64,000 nt of DNA from Saturnia japonica (lineage: Eukaryota; Arthropoda; Insecta; Lepidoptera; Saturniidae), in contig CM065321.1 of NCBI GenBank assembly GCA_033032175.1, positions 6,284,501 through 6,348,500 of the forward strand. Direction: 5' to 3'. Positions 30,577-42,764 of the stretch are shown piece by piece (position 1 is the first letter of the stretch; every line of letters starts with the position of its first letter). A program made the position numbers and the translations under genes. Below the pieces are notes generated by a model that had not been told where the DNA came from, did no database searches, and saw only the letters and a list, made by a program, of their open reading frames with translations.

Positions 30577-30785
30577 TGAGAGGTAGGGTATAGAAAAATT
30601 TCTTTGGAGATTAGAGAGTTGTGTTCCTGCGGTGAGTAGGGTATTCAGAGCTCCTTGGAGTAAGGGGTCCAAGGTCGGCAAAACGCTAGTGATTGATATC
30701 TATGGTATTACAAGCGTCCGTAGGCTACGGTAGCCGCTTATCATCAGGCCAGACATAAGCTTGCTTGCCACCTTAGTTGCATTAA
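30577..30785 (+). repeat. Dispersed repeat with ACAAGCGTCCGTAGGCTACG motif
   Basis: Starts GAGAGGTAGGGTATAGAAAA and ends ACATAAGCTTGCTTGCCACC. It matches the inverse of 1745-2310, with an internal deletion after the GAGATTAGAGAG block. This type is common at LINE or SINE ends in Lepidoptera (general knowledge). Confidence 0.7.
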
Positions 30786-31029
30786 AAAAACATTTTGTCC
30801 ATAAAATAGACTTGCGATGGTTCGTCAGTAAAAAAATCAAATGTAATCCTAAATGCATCAAAAAATACATTTTGAATTTGTAGACAGTATCAACCACGAA
30901 CATTTTATTGGTATCAAGGACATTACACAAATAAATACATTATGTTTAAAATACAAGTATAAAAACCAAACTTCAACAAACGAAATTTAAAATAAGTCAA
31001 AGCAAAATATTGTCTCTTCATTTACGAGT

Positions 31030-31135
31030 CAAAGCGACCACCGTGCTGCGCCGCGCCGCGCCGTGCCGCCTATCGTTTTCCAATAACTTCGCTTTACATT
31101 GACCACAGTTGGTTTGCCAGTAGAGAGTAAGTATA
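31030..31135 (+). promoter_or_regulatory. GC-rich patch followed by a good splice donor
   Basis: A GCGCCGCGCCGCGCC-type run (31045-31075) is followed by about 55 bp and then a consensus donor AGAGA|GTAAGTAT (exon end near 31128) on the plus strand. This would fit a non-coding first exon of a plus-strand transcript that diverges from unc-13. No start codon or downstream exon is proven. Confidence 0.25.
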
Positions 31136-31580
31136 CTTAAATGGTTTTCTTTTGTGTGGGTATATAATACTGAGCTTCCTAAACTAACAATCCAACTCGA
31201 CCCGTTTCACTTGAAACTCACATTTAAATTGTATTACGGTCTACATGTTTAGATTTAGAACTTTACAGGAATACTAACTTTTGTTAGTAATTTACCCGTG
31301 TTGTAAAACTGCTAAATGTTTCTCGTGAAGATTTCGACTCCACTAAATTAGCGTCAATTACTTGTGATTTTTATTTTTTGTATGTAATGTACATGGTTAG
31401 AGCCTATTTATTGCACGGTCGTTCGTATTCGGTAGTTTTTTGATTCAATAAAATTAAATGATTTTTACCATATTAGGTTATATATTTATGTAATCAACAT
31501 AAAAAAGCATGAGTCACCTATATTCACAGATATACTAAGTTAAAAAAATAAATATATGTATAGGTAATCTAAAAGTTAAA

Positions 31581-32087
31581 ATCTTTACAAATAATAAATT
31601 CGAAGTGTCTGTCTGTAATGTCAAAATAATGACTTTTACCAAATGTATATGAAAGTATATACGGTACCTTTAAAAAAATAGAATTTTTATAAATTTGATC
31701 TGTCTGTCTGTTTGTTACGGGTAATCCCCGAAACGGTTGGACAAATTTTGACGGCACTATCACTTGCAGATAGAACTTAGAACTTAGACTACTTTTATTT
31801 TAGAAAGAAATGGGGTTCTGCGCAAATATAAAAAAAAAGGTTACGGTAAATACATACGGGCGCTTAATTGGCTTATGCTAAGTAAACCATGAGAAATATA
31901 TCAAATTAATGTACTACATAATTCTAGATATTAAAAACCTACAAAAAAGTCAGGGATAGAATATTATGTCTATCTTCTAAGGATCACCCACAATAAGTAA
32001 CTGGGAGCGGGGGTAGTACCGATTCACGCGGGTGCTCGGTCAACGACTGTCTGTAGTCCACGCGAGTGCAGCCGCGGGCACAGCTAG
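31581..32087 (+). mobile_element. Helitron-like element, copy 1
   Basis: About 507 bp that matches 41091-41639 along its whole length in the same orientation. It shares GAAGTGTCTG, TGTCTGTCTGTTTGTT, CGAAACGGTT, TACTTTTATTTTAGAAA, GGGCGCTTAA and CACCCACAATAAG. It ends CGCGGGCACAGCTAG followed by T, a CTAG terminus preceded by a GC hairpin as in Helitrons. It has no coding capacity. Confidence 0.65.
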
Positions 32088-32104
32088 TTATATATAAATA
32101 TAAA

Positions 32105-32486
32105 CAGGGTCGCCACTATATCAGAGAAACTAACCGAGAGCTGTCTCAAATGGTACAGTCACATTATGCGAAGAGATGAGGAGCATGTACTGAAAAAAGC
32201 ATTGCAACTACCTGAACATAAGAGAGGTAGAGGACGACCTTCGGCTACATGGTGGACTAGCGTGACAAAACTCCTAATGCAGGAAGAACTGTACAATACT
32301 ACAACACAAGACAGATTGACCAGGCGCCAGAAAAAATTAGGAGAGCCGACCCCACCTAAAATGAGATGGAGCTACAAAGAAGTAGAAGATAAAAGGATTG
32401 AAGCAAAAATACGAAACCAAACAGACAAGAATAGTGACACAAAAGCTTTTAAAAGAAATAACGAAATCTATCTTAAAATACAGTGA
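32105..32486 (+). mobile_element. RTE-type LINE, C-terminal fragment
   Basis: About 106 codons are open from 32166, with further homologous sequence upstream. The protein (HIMRRDEEHVLKKALQLPE then RGRGRPSATWWTSVTKLLMQ) matches the conserved C-terminal segment after the reverse transcriptase of RTE-like elements. It is 5' truncated and starts right after a Helitron-like end at 32087. The frame ends with a TGA at 32484-32486. Confidence 0.75.
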
Positions 32487-32489
32487 TAA

Positions 32490-34950
32490 CTAATATATTT
32501 TACGAATAACCCGCCTCGTATAATATCAGACAATAAAACAAAATAATTGAAAAAATTTATAAGCACCACTATAAAATAATACTGTAAGTTTATATACGGT
32601 ATAGCTTATTTATTTAATAAAACCATGCAGTAGTAAAAAGAAACCATGCCAGTTCAACAAATTAGCCAATTGCTATGCAAAATCACCGATTGTCTGCCTT
32701 CTCCCGGAACTAAATCGTATTAGTAGCAATGAACCGGCTGCGAACGACTCTCCTTGGAATGGCAATCGCCAGACTGTTGGACGCTGGCCAAAATATACCA
32801 CAACTTTTATTCGACGCTAATCTGATTTGTTCATCTTTGATCGATGAGAAAGTGTTAAGGATTTTCATTGAATTGTTTTGTATTGAAAGTCAAAATCGAA
32901 TTATTTCAAAGTAAAGGTTTGTTGTAAATATATTTTTCTTATTATTAGTTTGAAAAATAGTTATTTTCGTTTCGATATTAATCATAATTATACAATAATT
33001 TAATTCATTTCAAACATAATAGAAAATTTAGAGCATTTAACATCAAGTTATTTTGTAATTTATGTAGAAACAAACTATAATGTAATGTAATGTAATTGAA
33101 TCTTCTGAAATATATTGGCTAAGTAAATAACATGAAAACGCAAAATTTTGAATAAATTAGGCAAAAATATTACGGTATTTAAATTATAAGATTTCTTAGT
33201 TTAGCTCAGGAAAATAAAAGTTCAGAATAAACTCTAATGTCGGAGATAATTACCCAGCATAAAACTTTACCTTTAGAATAGTAATGATACAAGGTTGGAT
33301 ATTGGCCAAAATAAACCAAATATCAGCAAGACATTAATCGGATTTGTGGATTGGACGCCTTTGGGAAACCAATAAAATGTTTATTTGTTTCTTGAGACAA
33401 CCCTTATCGTTAAATAAATTTTCGCAAATAAACTATGATATATGTTTTTTAAGCATTTTATACAATAATCGTTAGCAAAAATATATTCAATTTTCTCTTT
33501 TATAGTATTATTGATTGAAACGACGAGTCATTACACAATATTCACTACGTGCCTTGAACTTCCACACTATAGCAGGTATGTTGTTTTAGTTTGTTTTAAT
33601 AGACGTATTTTAGGGTATATAGTAATTTCTTGTAATAAAAAAAATCGTAAAAAAAGGGCAAATATTGGTGAAAGGTCTGATATACAGACATTTAACAAAC
33701 CCATTTTCCAAATCTGGGTAAGGATTTGCCAGAGACACCAGAAATTTGTTGACTCCAATAATAATCGAACCGGTAATCTATGTGTTATTAAACTTATTAA
33801 TGAAAAAAAAACCGATAAAATAATTCGGTAAAGAATTTTAACAGAAAATTCCGTTGGAATCAAGGTTACCTGTAAAATATTCATACTTGTAAATTCAAAA
33901 AACAAAAAATATTTAAGATAAAATATTCAGCAACTCGAACACTTAAGAAGATTATATTACGAAGTTTTATTTTATTTTTTGGGAAAAAGTGTCCTTTATC
34001 TTTACCGTTATACTTACTCTTGTATTCTGTTTTAAAAAATACTTCCTTTTTCAAGATAATCTTTGTATGAGTTCTCTCTACTATTCGTTAATATTTTGCA
34101 AGAAGTTTTTCAACACAGCGTTCAGTTTTCTCTTCATAAATTACATCTATAAGTGTTTGATTAATTGAACGTTCGTTTAAGTTGTGAAGTTCGTAGATAC
34201 GTAACTTTTTGTTATTCTTGCTTATTCAGTTACAAACGAATAGATGGCCGTGTCATGTGTGATATAAAATCGAAGCCTTAAAGACTAGCTATCAAATTCA
34301 GATGCTGGCGCTGGTGATTGGTGATAATTTTTCAATTTACAGGTGACAGCAGAATAAAACGATTACATAGGATAGAATAATAGTTGTGCCCGGCTCCGCA
34401 TGCGTTTACGTGTAATTTCTTTGTCTCGTTTTTATATTTTTATTCATATTATTAACTACTAATTGAGCAATAACAAATTCCCGTGTACGACATTTTATCA
34501 TAATCGGTTATGCCGTTTTTTATTTAAATCAGGATATAGAAACAGATATATATACCTAGACAAATATTTGGTTTATTTCATATTCATGAACAGTGTTCTT
34601 TATAATTATAAATTTTATATATGTATATTAAAGATCAGCAACTCGAAAGAGCATAGTATGTATACGCTTGCGATAAAACTAGATCATTTTCGTATATGCT
34701 ATCGGCCTATATAGGCCTACGTAAATCGTTAATTTTATTTTAAAGTGTAATTTAATGTTTAATTGTGATTACGTGTACTGTACCTAGATGTAACTCGTAT
34801 AGCAAATAAAATCAACAAAATAATACGCACACAAATGCATTCTCTTGTTGGTCTCGTATTATTCAACCTATTTCCGATTTATACTATACTAAATCTGTGT
34901 TTATAATAGGAAAAAATGTCATGTACAAATAGAGAACAGATTTACTAATA
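32490..34950. other. No gene seen
   Basis: Non-coding, AT-rich. A 106-codon frame at 33511-33831 starts with a non-ATG codon, overlaps a frame on the other strand and shows no conserved motif. Confidence 0.5.
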
Positions 34951-35304
34951 TTAGCGATCGCCCTAAGCTCGAAATTCGACCGGCGACTTTTTGATCATAC
35001 GCTATTTTATTTTTGACATTTGCAGTATTCATAAACAATGAGTATTATCTACATCACTTGCTGTCACTTTTTATTGAGTTATAATGTCAATATTTTGGGG
35101 GTCTAAGTTTAATGGCACTTGTCAGGTTAGGATTCGCAGTATTAATTTATTTTATTTAATATATTAGTAACAAATATTATAGATAAATTTTAGCTTTCTG
35201 CACTCCTTCTCTATATAAAATTTAACCATGCCAAATCTCATAGTCTTCCGTGCAAGCAATACATTTAAAAAGGTACCGAAAGGTTTTACTTAACGTATTA
35301 ATAA
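34951..35304 (+). repeat. Unclassified dispersed repeat, copy 1
   Basis: About 350 bp that matches 58745-59102 in the same orientation, by eye roughly 85% identical. Shared landmarks are GCGACTTTTT, CATCACTTGCTGTCACTTTT, TGTCAATATTTTGGGG and CATGCCAAATCTCA. Its right end coincides with the mariner insertion. No terminal repeats or frame are seen. Confidence 0.8.
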
Positions 35305-35306
35305 TA

Positions 35307-36582
35307 GGTTTTTACCTATGAAATTGCCATTCTGCAGTACTGGCCATTTCAAATCAAAATAATTTTTGTTTGGCTAAGAATTCTAATTTCAAATTAATTT
35401 TATTTTAAAAACATGGAATTCTTTTTCCAAAAGTAGTCATTTGTTTATTGATTACTATTACATTTTCATCGCATTTCAATATTTTTTGTCATCATGGATA
35501 CGTTAAAAATTCGAGTAATTATGGAATATGAGTACCGTCGTGGCAGCAACGCGGCACAAGCGGCACGCAACATCAACGACGTTTATGTAGCTAACACTAC
35601 AAACCAACGCACCACCTGTTATTAGTTTGCTCGCTTCCGTTCTGGGAATTTCGACCTGAAAAATGAACCTCGCGGTCGTCCGAAGACTTTGGTCGACAAT
35701 GACGAATTAAAGGCGATTGTGGAAGCTGATGATACACAATCTACGGCTGAATTAGCAGCGGCTTTCGAGGTTAGCGTCAAAACAATATTGGTCCATTTGC
35801 GTCAAAATGACAAGGTAAAAAAGCTTGACAAATGGGTGCCCCACGAACTCAATGATCGCCAGCGCGAAGTACGCGTCGAGACGTGCCTTGCACTGCTCAA
35901 CAGACACACAAATGAAGGAATTTTAAACCGCATTGTTACCTGCGATGAAAAATGGATTCTGTTTGATAACCGCAAGCGCTCAGCAAGTTGGTTGGATCCT
36001 GGTTCAGCACCTAAACAATGCCCTAAATGAAAACTTACCCCTAGAAAAGTGATGGTTACTGTTTGGTGGTCTAGCGCCGGTGTGATTCATCACAGCTTCT
36101 TACCAAACGGGGTGAGCATTACTGCAGATGTGTACTGTGAAGAACTGAATACAATGATGGAGAAGCTGGCACATCTCCAACAGCATTGGTCAATCGCTCG
36201 TCTCCGCTGCTCCTGCACGACAACGCGCGACCTCATACTGCACAGCAGACGGTCTCCAAGTTGCAAGAAATGGGGTTGGAAGTTCTCCGTCACCCGCCCT
36301 ACTCCAGACCTTGCGCCTACAGACTACTACTTTTTCCAGAATTTGGATAACTCCTTGGCAGGAAAAAATTCAATGCTCGAGAGGCAGTACAAAATGCCTT
36401 TGAAGAATTTGTTGCCTCCCGTCTAGCTGATTTCTTTAAGAAGGGCATCAATAAACTGCCACTGCGCTGGCAAAGATGCATTGATTGCATGGGTGATTAC
36501 TTAGATTAACACAAATAAAAAATACATGAAAAAAAATCGTTTAAATTTTTTATACAAAACGGCAATTTCATAGGTAAAGACC
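35307..36582 (+). mobile_element. Mariner transposon with both terminal inverted repeats
   Basis: A 1,276-bp element flanked by the TA target duplication. The left end reads GG-TTTTTACCTATGAAATTG and the right end is its inverse (CAATTTCATAGGTAAAGACC), with two or three mismatches over about 25 bp. Size, TA target and transposase identify a mariner. The dispersed repeat family seen at 58745-59102 ends precisely where this element begins, so it inserted at or near the end of that repeat. Confidence 0.95.
35494..36509 (+). pseudogene. Mariner transposase, inactivated
   Basis: The reading frame starts MDTLKIRVIMEYEYRRGSNA (35494) with the helix-turn-helix DNA-binding region, then the linker, then the catalytic region with CDEKWILFDN (first catalytic Asp), LLHDNARPHTA in a shifted frame (second Asp) and APTDYYFF (third). 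Stops are at 35623-35625 (TAG) and 36028-36030 (TGA). Frame shifts occur near 36190, near 36295 and before 36420, and the C-terminal end (GINKLPLRWQRCID) is again in another frame. At least five lesions make it a dead gene of normal length, about 338 codons. Confidence 0.92.
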
Positions 36583-36589
36583 TAATATA

Positions 36590-38660
36590 AAGATAAATAT
36601 CCAAATTTGAATGTAAGCAATCAGGTTGCTTGATACACAACAGATTTAGTAGCGCATTTGTCTGTGTCACACAAATGGACTGAAGATTATTATAGTAGCA
36701 ACGAAAGACGAATGCAGATGTTGGCAACTGTTCAAACGGCTACAGATGTAGCACAACAACTGTTGAACGAGAATCATTTCATAAAGTCTCGTAGTGAATA
36801 AATACACGAAACATTATCAGCTTATTCTGAGTGATACTTTAATTTAGCACGGCAAAATGGCAGCATTATCTCTGAGATATCAGCAATCCATCAACGATTG
36901 TCGCTGTTATGAAAATCGGCAAGCCTCTCGTAAGCTGAAAGGGTAGAAGTCACTGTGAAAGATTGTGATCATGGCCCAGTCTACCAGTAACCACATTCAA
37001 CGTAACATCTGAATGACTCTGAGTTACATCAAGCGTTATGTAAAAAATGACTCAATAATGACTTAGAAAAGACTCAGTCTAACGCACCTGTTTATGCAAT
37101 ATGCAGACGTAACAAGTCTGATATATACGTGATGTACATTTGACATCCGTTTAATATATTAGTGGCATGGTACTGATATAATTTTGTTAAAAATAATTAT
37201 ATTTCATATTAACTAAAGTTTCAAGTTGACTCAATAGTCATTCTAGAATAAAAGTACCTCCCTGTCGACACTAGAGCACTGAAAATACTTCGGAAGTTGA
37301 ACGAATTGATATTCGAGTTAGCCGTGTTACTCAGGGGTGTTAATAAAAAGTATAAAAACCTAGAACAAAATATATATATACATAAAAGTAAACATGAAAA
37401 TACTTAACTTTATTGATATATCGACCGTACGTAAAAAACTGACAAAGTAACGATAAGATTCACTACTTTAACAGACATACGTATTAATTTGACTTATATC
37501 TTATATAACATTCTGATTTGATTACTATGTCTACGGTAAGTAAAAATGTGACTTGTCAGTTATGTGACTTTAGGATTTTTTAGTTATGTCGGTTATACGG
37601 GAAAAGATGAATGTTAGATAAAAAATGGCATCACATTAAAATCATATTTTTACATCAGTATGATGCTAAATTAAAATCACAGAGTGTGAAATAACTTAAA
37701 GATTTCTAATCATAACAGTTTTATGTCATGGGTATATCAAAACTCTGTGACCCCTGTATTCTTTGTGTAAATGAATGTAAGGAACGTTCACTAGGCTGGT
37801 ACTAATCCTTACCACGCGGCTTTATTCCTGGGTATACACAGGCTGATGCCGGAACTATATCTACTATAGCGTCTGTTAAACCTTGTGTATGGTGATCGCA
37901 ATCCAACCGGACACAATTCTCGTGTTCTATTACCCAGTAAAGCAAAAAGTTGATTATACAGATTTCTTCAAACTTAAATTATACTTAAGTCTGTTTAAGC
38001 CCTGAGAACGAACTTGTGAACTTCAGAAAAATTAATACCAATTCGAAGCATAATATACCTATAGTCTAGGAAAGGTAACAAGTAACTCAACCAACCATTA
38101 AAGCGTTAGTATAAGCATTTAAGATTTGACATGATACAAATATTTGAAATATTTATTATTTTTATTAATCATTTTAATTGATTCATTTTAATTAATTCAT
38201 CAAATGAATTTCCTTCAAAACTTCACAGTATCTCTTATTAATTATTAATAATATGAGAATAGTTAGTATTTACAAAACAGATAATTGTACAAAAAATTAA
38301 ATTAAATTTATTAAATCTGAACGTATGTATATAGGTATCTATGTACTATAAGAGGTAAAGTTTGTTATATATGTACGCGGTGCTCCGTGGAATTGCTGAT
38401 CCGATTGTAATAATTATTCCACTAATAGGAAGTTATATTTCTTCTCTTTAATAATATTTTAAATTGTATGTACTGGCACGATTCACATATTATTAATCTG
38501 TGGAATATGTAATCTTAATATATATTGTTCTTGTTATTCATTTTGATAATCTATTGTTTGCATGCTTCTGTTTTATTATTATCTGTATATATTTTTATAT
38601 AGAATACATTATCCCGCAGGTGATTTCGTTTATTTTACATTATTATTAATAACATAACAT
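36590..38660. other. No gene seen
   Basis: Mixed sequence after the mariner. The stretch 37740-37930 is less AT-rich and may be a repeat fragment without a second copy here. Confidence 0.45.
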
Positions 38661-38667
38661 CAACAAA

Positions 38668-38892
38668 CCATCACGCCTATATCAAGGATTAGGCAGAGGT
38701 GTGTACACCCACAGTTTTTAGGTTTCATGTAATTGGAGGCGAGCCTATTGCCATTAATCGGGCACAAAGCAAAACTCCGAGATGCTACTGAGAATTTCAT
38801 AGAATTAGGTTAACACTTTACTCGACTTGGGAATCGAACCCAGAATCTCGAGCATAGCATTCGCGCTTGCGCCCCATAGGCTAATGAGGCAG
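38668..38892 (-). repeat. tRNA-derived SINE, copy 2
   Basis: Reverse-oriented copy of the 3148-3410 SINE, with the B box as GGGAATCGAACCC and the head as AGGCTAATGAGGC. It is diverged and lacks part of the central body. Confidence 0.85.
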
Positions 38893-38894
38893 TT

Positions 38895-40810
38895 AAATTT
38901 TATATTGTAATTAAAGCAGATGAAGACGCGGATGATTACTAAATATACAATTGCTCGAAAATTAAAAACTCAGTAAAAAAATTAAATTATAACACGATAA
39001 ATAAATACATTTTCGTATAAGCACTGCCAAATTACCATTTACATCAAGTAATTCGTTTATGGTATTCTCCTAACGGCAGCACTAGTATTTATTTTTGGGG
39101 CAATGCGATGCGACGCCACGAATACTTTTTTTCAAAGTATGATGTTATGAATTCTCTAAGCTTAGAATACCTTGCTGTTAATTGATTCTAATTAATTGTT
39201 TAGTTTTCATAATAATTATGGTCAGCGCAAGACCACAAAGTAATTTAAAACAACTGAACGATTTTCACGAAAATCACATTCATATATTATTATTTAAATA
39301 TTATTTCAATAAGTGTAAAAAATATACTATTTCTTATAATATTATATGAACTTCTAATTAATAACTTTAAATAGGTAGGTAGATAGGTATAGGTTTAAAA
39401 TACGTAACATCAATATACATCGACAACTTGATAATAGAATCATTAATTAATTCAATTCAATTCTACATAGATTGTAACGCACGATTAGAATTTAGAACGT
39501 AAAATACCTTACAATATAATAGAATAATTGTGTATCATGTTATTATACACATACGCTAGGATTTTCATCAAAATATTTCGAGCATAAGCGTACCTCCTTC
39601 CTGTTGACAATTTTCAACTCGTGCCCATTTCATTTTGTCAGAGAGTTTTCTCACCTCTGACTTGCGAAACTTTGATATTACATTTTATTATATTTACTTT
39701 ATTTATTATAATGACTTTAGATTGGTTGAATTTTATTAAATTTGAACCTAATAGTCAAAAGTTTTAAAAATGTTTTTTCAGATTGATATCACAAAGCAGT
39801 CTTAACAATAAATTCTAACTTAGATAATCGTAAACAGAAATTCATCACAGTCCAATAAAAATAAAACAAGAATTTCTGTAACTTTTGACAAAAAACACTT
39901 TGATAACCATGTAATGCCCTTCACTTTTTCGTAGTATCAGTACATCAAAAATATTTGTAAGTAAATGCTTTTGAGAATAAGGTCACGAAAACAGCCACGT
40001 CAATTTGTCTAAAAGCTACCTCAAAGCATGCATGAAGGAAAGATATACGACAAAGGATTTTCTATTCCGATAGTCCTAAAAACAATGTCAACGTAACCAT
40101 TATTTATTCATCGGCGTAACAATAGTCCATTTCACGTGGCTAATTTATTCAAGAAAACGGGCTGAGCAAAGGTGGGTGTTTCTTATACTCAAACCCAATA
40201 TCACTGACAAAGCAATTTGACACGTAATGAATAATGTTAAAGAGTTTATTTTCAATTGAAGTGTACCGCACGGCATCCCACGATCCGAAACACACCCTCC
40301 ATGTCCCCTGTGACCGACGTTATCTGGCTGGTGTTTTCCGGCGCGGCAATTTCATAAATTAAACCACCCTATGTTGTGAATACGTCTTCGGTAATGTTCT
40401 GCGTAGCTTTATTTAGGGCTGCGTATATTGCACATTGTTACCCCGAGACAAGAGTTCAAGCATGTTTTCAGGTTTTATTCACTTATTTTTGTTCTAAAGC
40501 CGTATATTATAATATGATTTAAATTTTTCAAATGTTATTTATAATAATTATGTATATTCCATTAACAAACATACATAATTTTTTATAATCTATTTAGTAT
40601 CTGCATAATACAAATTATAATTCTGGTTAACTAATTTTATATTTATTAAGGACAAACTAATGAAACAAACCATTTTTTTAGCTATAGCATCCATTTATTT
40701 TATGATTTGTATTAATTTTTATACCGTATTTAATTGTTTTAATACTGCTGTCCTCAATACACCATGCTACCTAGTTTACACTCTGTAACATATCCATATA
40801 TCCATCCAAA
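38895..40810. other. No gene seen; one GC-richer block
   Basis: AT-rich except for 40255-40440, which is GC-richer and looks unique in the window. It could be a regulatory element or non-coding exon in the 5' region of unc-13; there is no proof. Confidence 0.4.
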
Positions 40811-40814
40811 GGTT

Positions 40815-40965
40815 GTCTGGAATGGATTGCTTTCAGCAATAAGGCCGCCCTTTGTTATTTATTTAATTTTAAGATAGTAATCATAAAATTTTAATGTTAG
40901 ATTGTATATGTAACTAATAGTGTACAATAAAAATTATTAAATTAATAATTTGTAAACTCTATCAT
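40815..40965 (+). repeat. LINE 3' tail relic
   Basis: AGGTTGTCTGGAATGGATTGC then TTTCAGCAATAAGGCCGCC and a later GTACAATAAAAATT, the same 3' region as 2041-2160. No coding part is attached. Confidence 0.6.
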
Positions 40966-41090
40966 GTACAAAACTATTTTTTTTTATGAATGTTTACAAA
41001 TAACTTCTGGCAATGTAACTTTAACTTTACTTTAACTGTAACTTTAATGTAACTGAAACTAGTAAATGCCTGCAACATCGTTTACGTTAA

Positions 41091-41639
41091 TCTATATCTA
41101 TACAATTAATAAAATTGAAGTGTCTGTTTGTAATGTTAAAATAGCAGTTTTTTACTAAATTCACATAAAAGTATATGCTATACCTTTAACAAAAAGCCCA
41201 TTTTTTAAATTACTGTCTTTCTGTCTGTCTGTTCGTTCCGTGTAATCTCCGAAACGGTTCTACTGATTTTGACGGGACTTTCACTAATAGATAGCTGATG
41301 ATATAGGGAGTAACTTAGGCTACTTTTATTTTAGAAAAAGAATTAGAGTTCCGCTCAAATAAAAAAAAACTGGTCATGGTGAAACAATTCGGGCGCTTAA
41401 ATGGCTTATGCCGAGTAAACAGTATAAGAGATATAGCAAATTATTGTACTACATAATCATAGATTTTAAAAAGACCTACAAAAAAATCCGGGAGAGTATA
41501 TATTTATCTTCTAAGTAACACCCACAATAAGCATTTTTATATTTAAACTAATCGGGACCAGGGGTAGCACGAATCGCGCGTATGCCTGATCGACAGCATT
41601 TCGAAGACTACGCGAGCGCAGGCGCACGGGCTCAGCTAA
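41091..41639 (+). mobile_element. Helitron-like element, copy 2
   Basis: About 549 bp, the same family as 31581-32087. It starts TCTATATCTATACAATTAAT and ends GCGCACGGGCTCAGCTAA followed by T, so the end fits the CTRR rule of Helitrons. It is non-coding. Confidence 0.65.
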
Positions 41640-41964
41640 TTTTAAATATGATAGAAAGGAAGGTTGTTTTTATTTAAGCTAACAGTTAGCTATTGACTTT
41701 GGCAGCCTTTACACTATTACAGCGACACCGAATGAATAGAAACAGATTATATTATATTGCCTTGCAAAAAACAAGCTTTTAACTCGATCGAATGATTATG
41801 CGAAAATCAATAAGGTTAAAGGTGTGACTAGGAAATATTATTATGTAATCAACATTAACAACGTGAAATGTCGAGTCTGTTTTTTATTTTCGAGAATTTG
41901 CTAGAAGTTATAATTCTTGATGAAACCATAGTGGGTTTTTCTAATAACCGCTTGGTTAGCTAAA

Positions 41965-42105
41965 GATAAAAATCTGTCACCAAAGATCAATAGATATGTA
42001 CCAGCAGCTGCACTTGAGAGCCAGTCTTCCACTAGGCTTAGCGTGTGGCATCACTTAAGCTCAAGTGAGATTGTGGCCACAACGCTAAGCCTATAACGAT
42101 AAAAA
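41965..42105 (+). repeat. Dispersed repeat (GCTGCACTTGAG family), copy 1
   Basis: Shares CCAGCAGCTGCACTTGAG, TAGGCTTA and GTGAGATTGTGG with the second copy at 42580-42760. An inverse relic is at 56520-56660. Confidence 0.6.
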
Positions 42106-42579
42106 AATATAATGTTTCGAGAAGTTGTAAAAAATAGTGGCAGGCACTCGCCCAGCATTGATACACCAGTAGTAAATTTCGATACTCATTACCATATACA
42201 AAGTATAAGGAGTGGTAACTCTGTAAGGGTAAATTCCCATTAGACCAAACGGTTTCATACGTCTGTCACCAAGTTTACCCTTTTCAATCTTTATTATTAT
42301 TAGATGCTTGGCATTGATGGGCTGGGACTGTATTATTGATAATAATACAGATATACATATCATATTCCCTAAAATATGGGTAGGTAACAATAAACATCTC
42401 AGAACAGGTTCTGTTTACTTAAATAAATTTTAAAACTTTTCAGTAATTTAAAGATAGTTACGTAGAAAAAGTTTATAAGCAAATGTATAATTATGTAATA
42501 GTATTAAATCGCGTCGATAGACATTCGTTCCAATACTAAAATATGCCTGAGATTTCTGTAAAGGGAAAAACATCATCAT

Positions 42580-42760
42580 GAAACCACAGCCGGTTGGTAG
42601 GGTATTTCCTAAACCCCACCTGGTTAGCTGTCATCCTCAAATTGAATGTCTTTCACCAAAATTTATAGATGTGTTCCGGCAGCTGCACTTGAGCGTCAGA
42701 TCCTTCTAGGCTTAAGCCACATTGTCATTTAACATAAGGTGAGTCAGATTGTGATTAAAA
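42580..42760 (+). repeat. Dispersed repeat (GCTGCACTTGAG family), copy 2
   Basis: Longer copy that starts CCGGTTGGTAGGGTATTTCC and contains CCGGCAGCTGCACTTGAGCG, with a diverged GTGAGTCAGATTGTG end. Confidence 0.6.
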
Positions 42761-42764
42761 ATAC

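Noticed and set aside
33511..33905. Overlapping frames of 106 and 112 codons on opposite strands
   Set aside because: Typical chance frames in AT-rich DNA; no ATG-led conserved protein and no splice context.
36640..36960. Sequence with a fragmentary protein-like reading (TATDVAQQLLNENHF)
   Set aside because: A stop follows within 30 codons and nothing similar is nearby.
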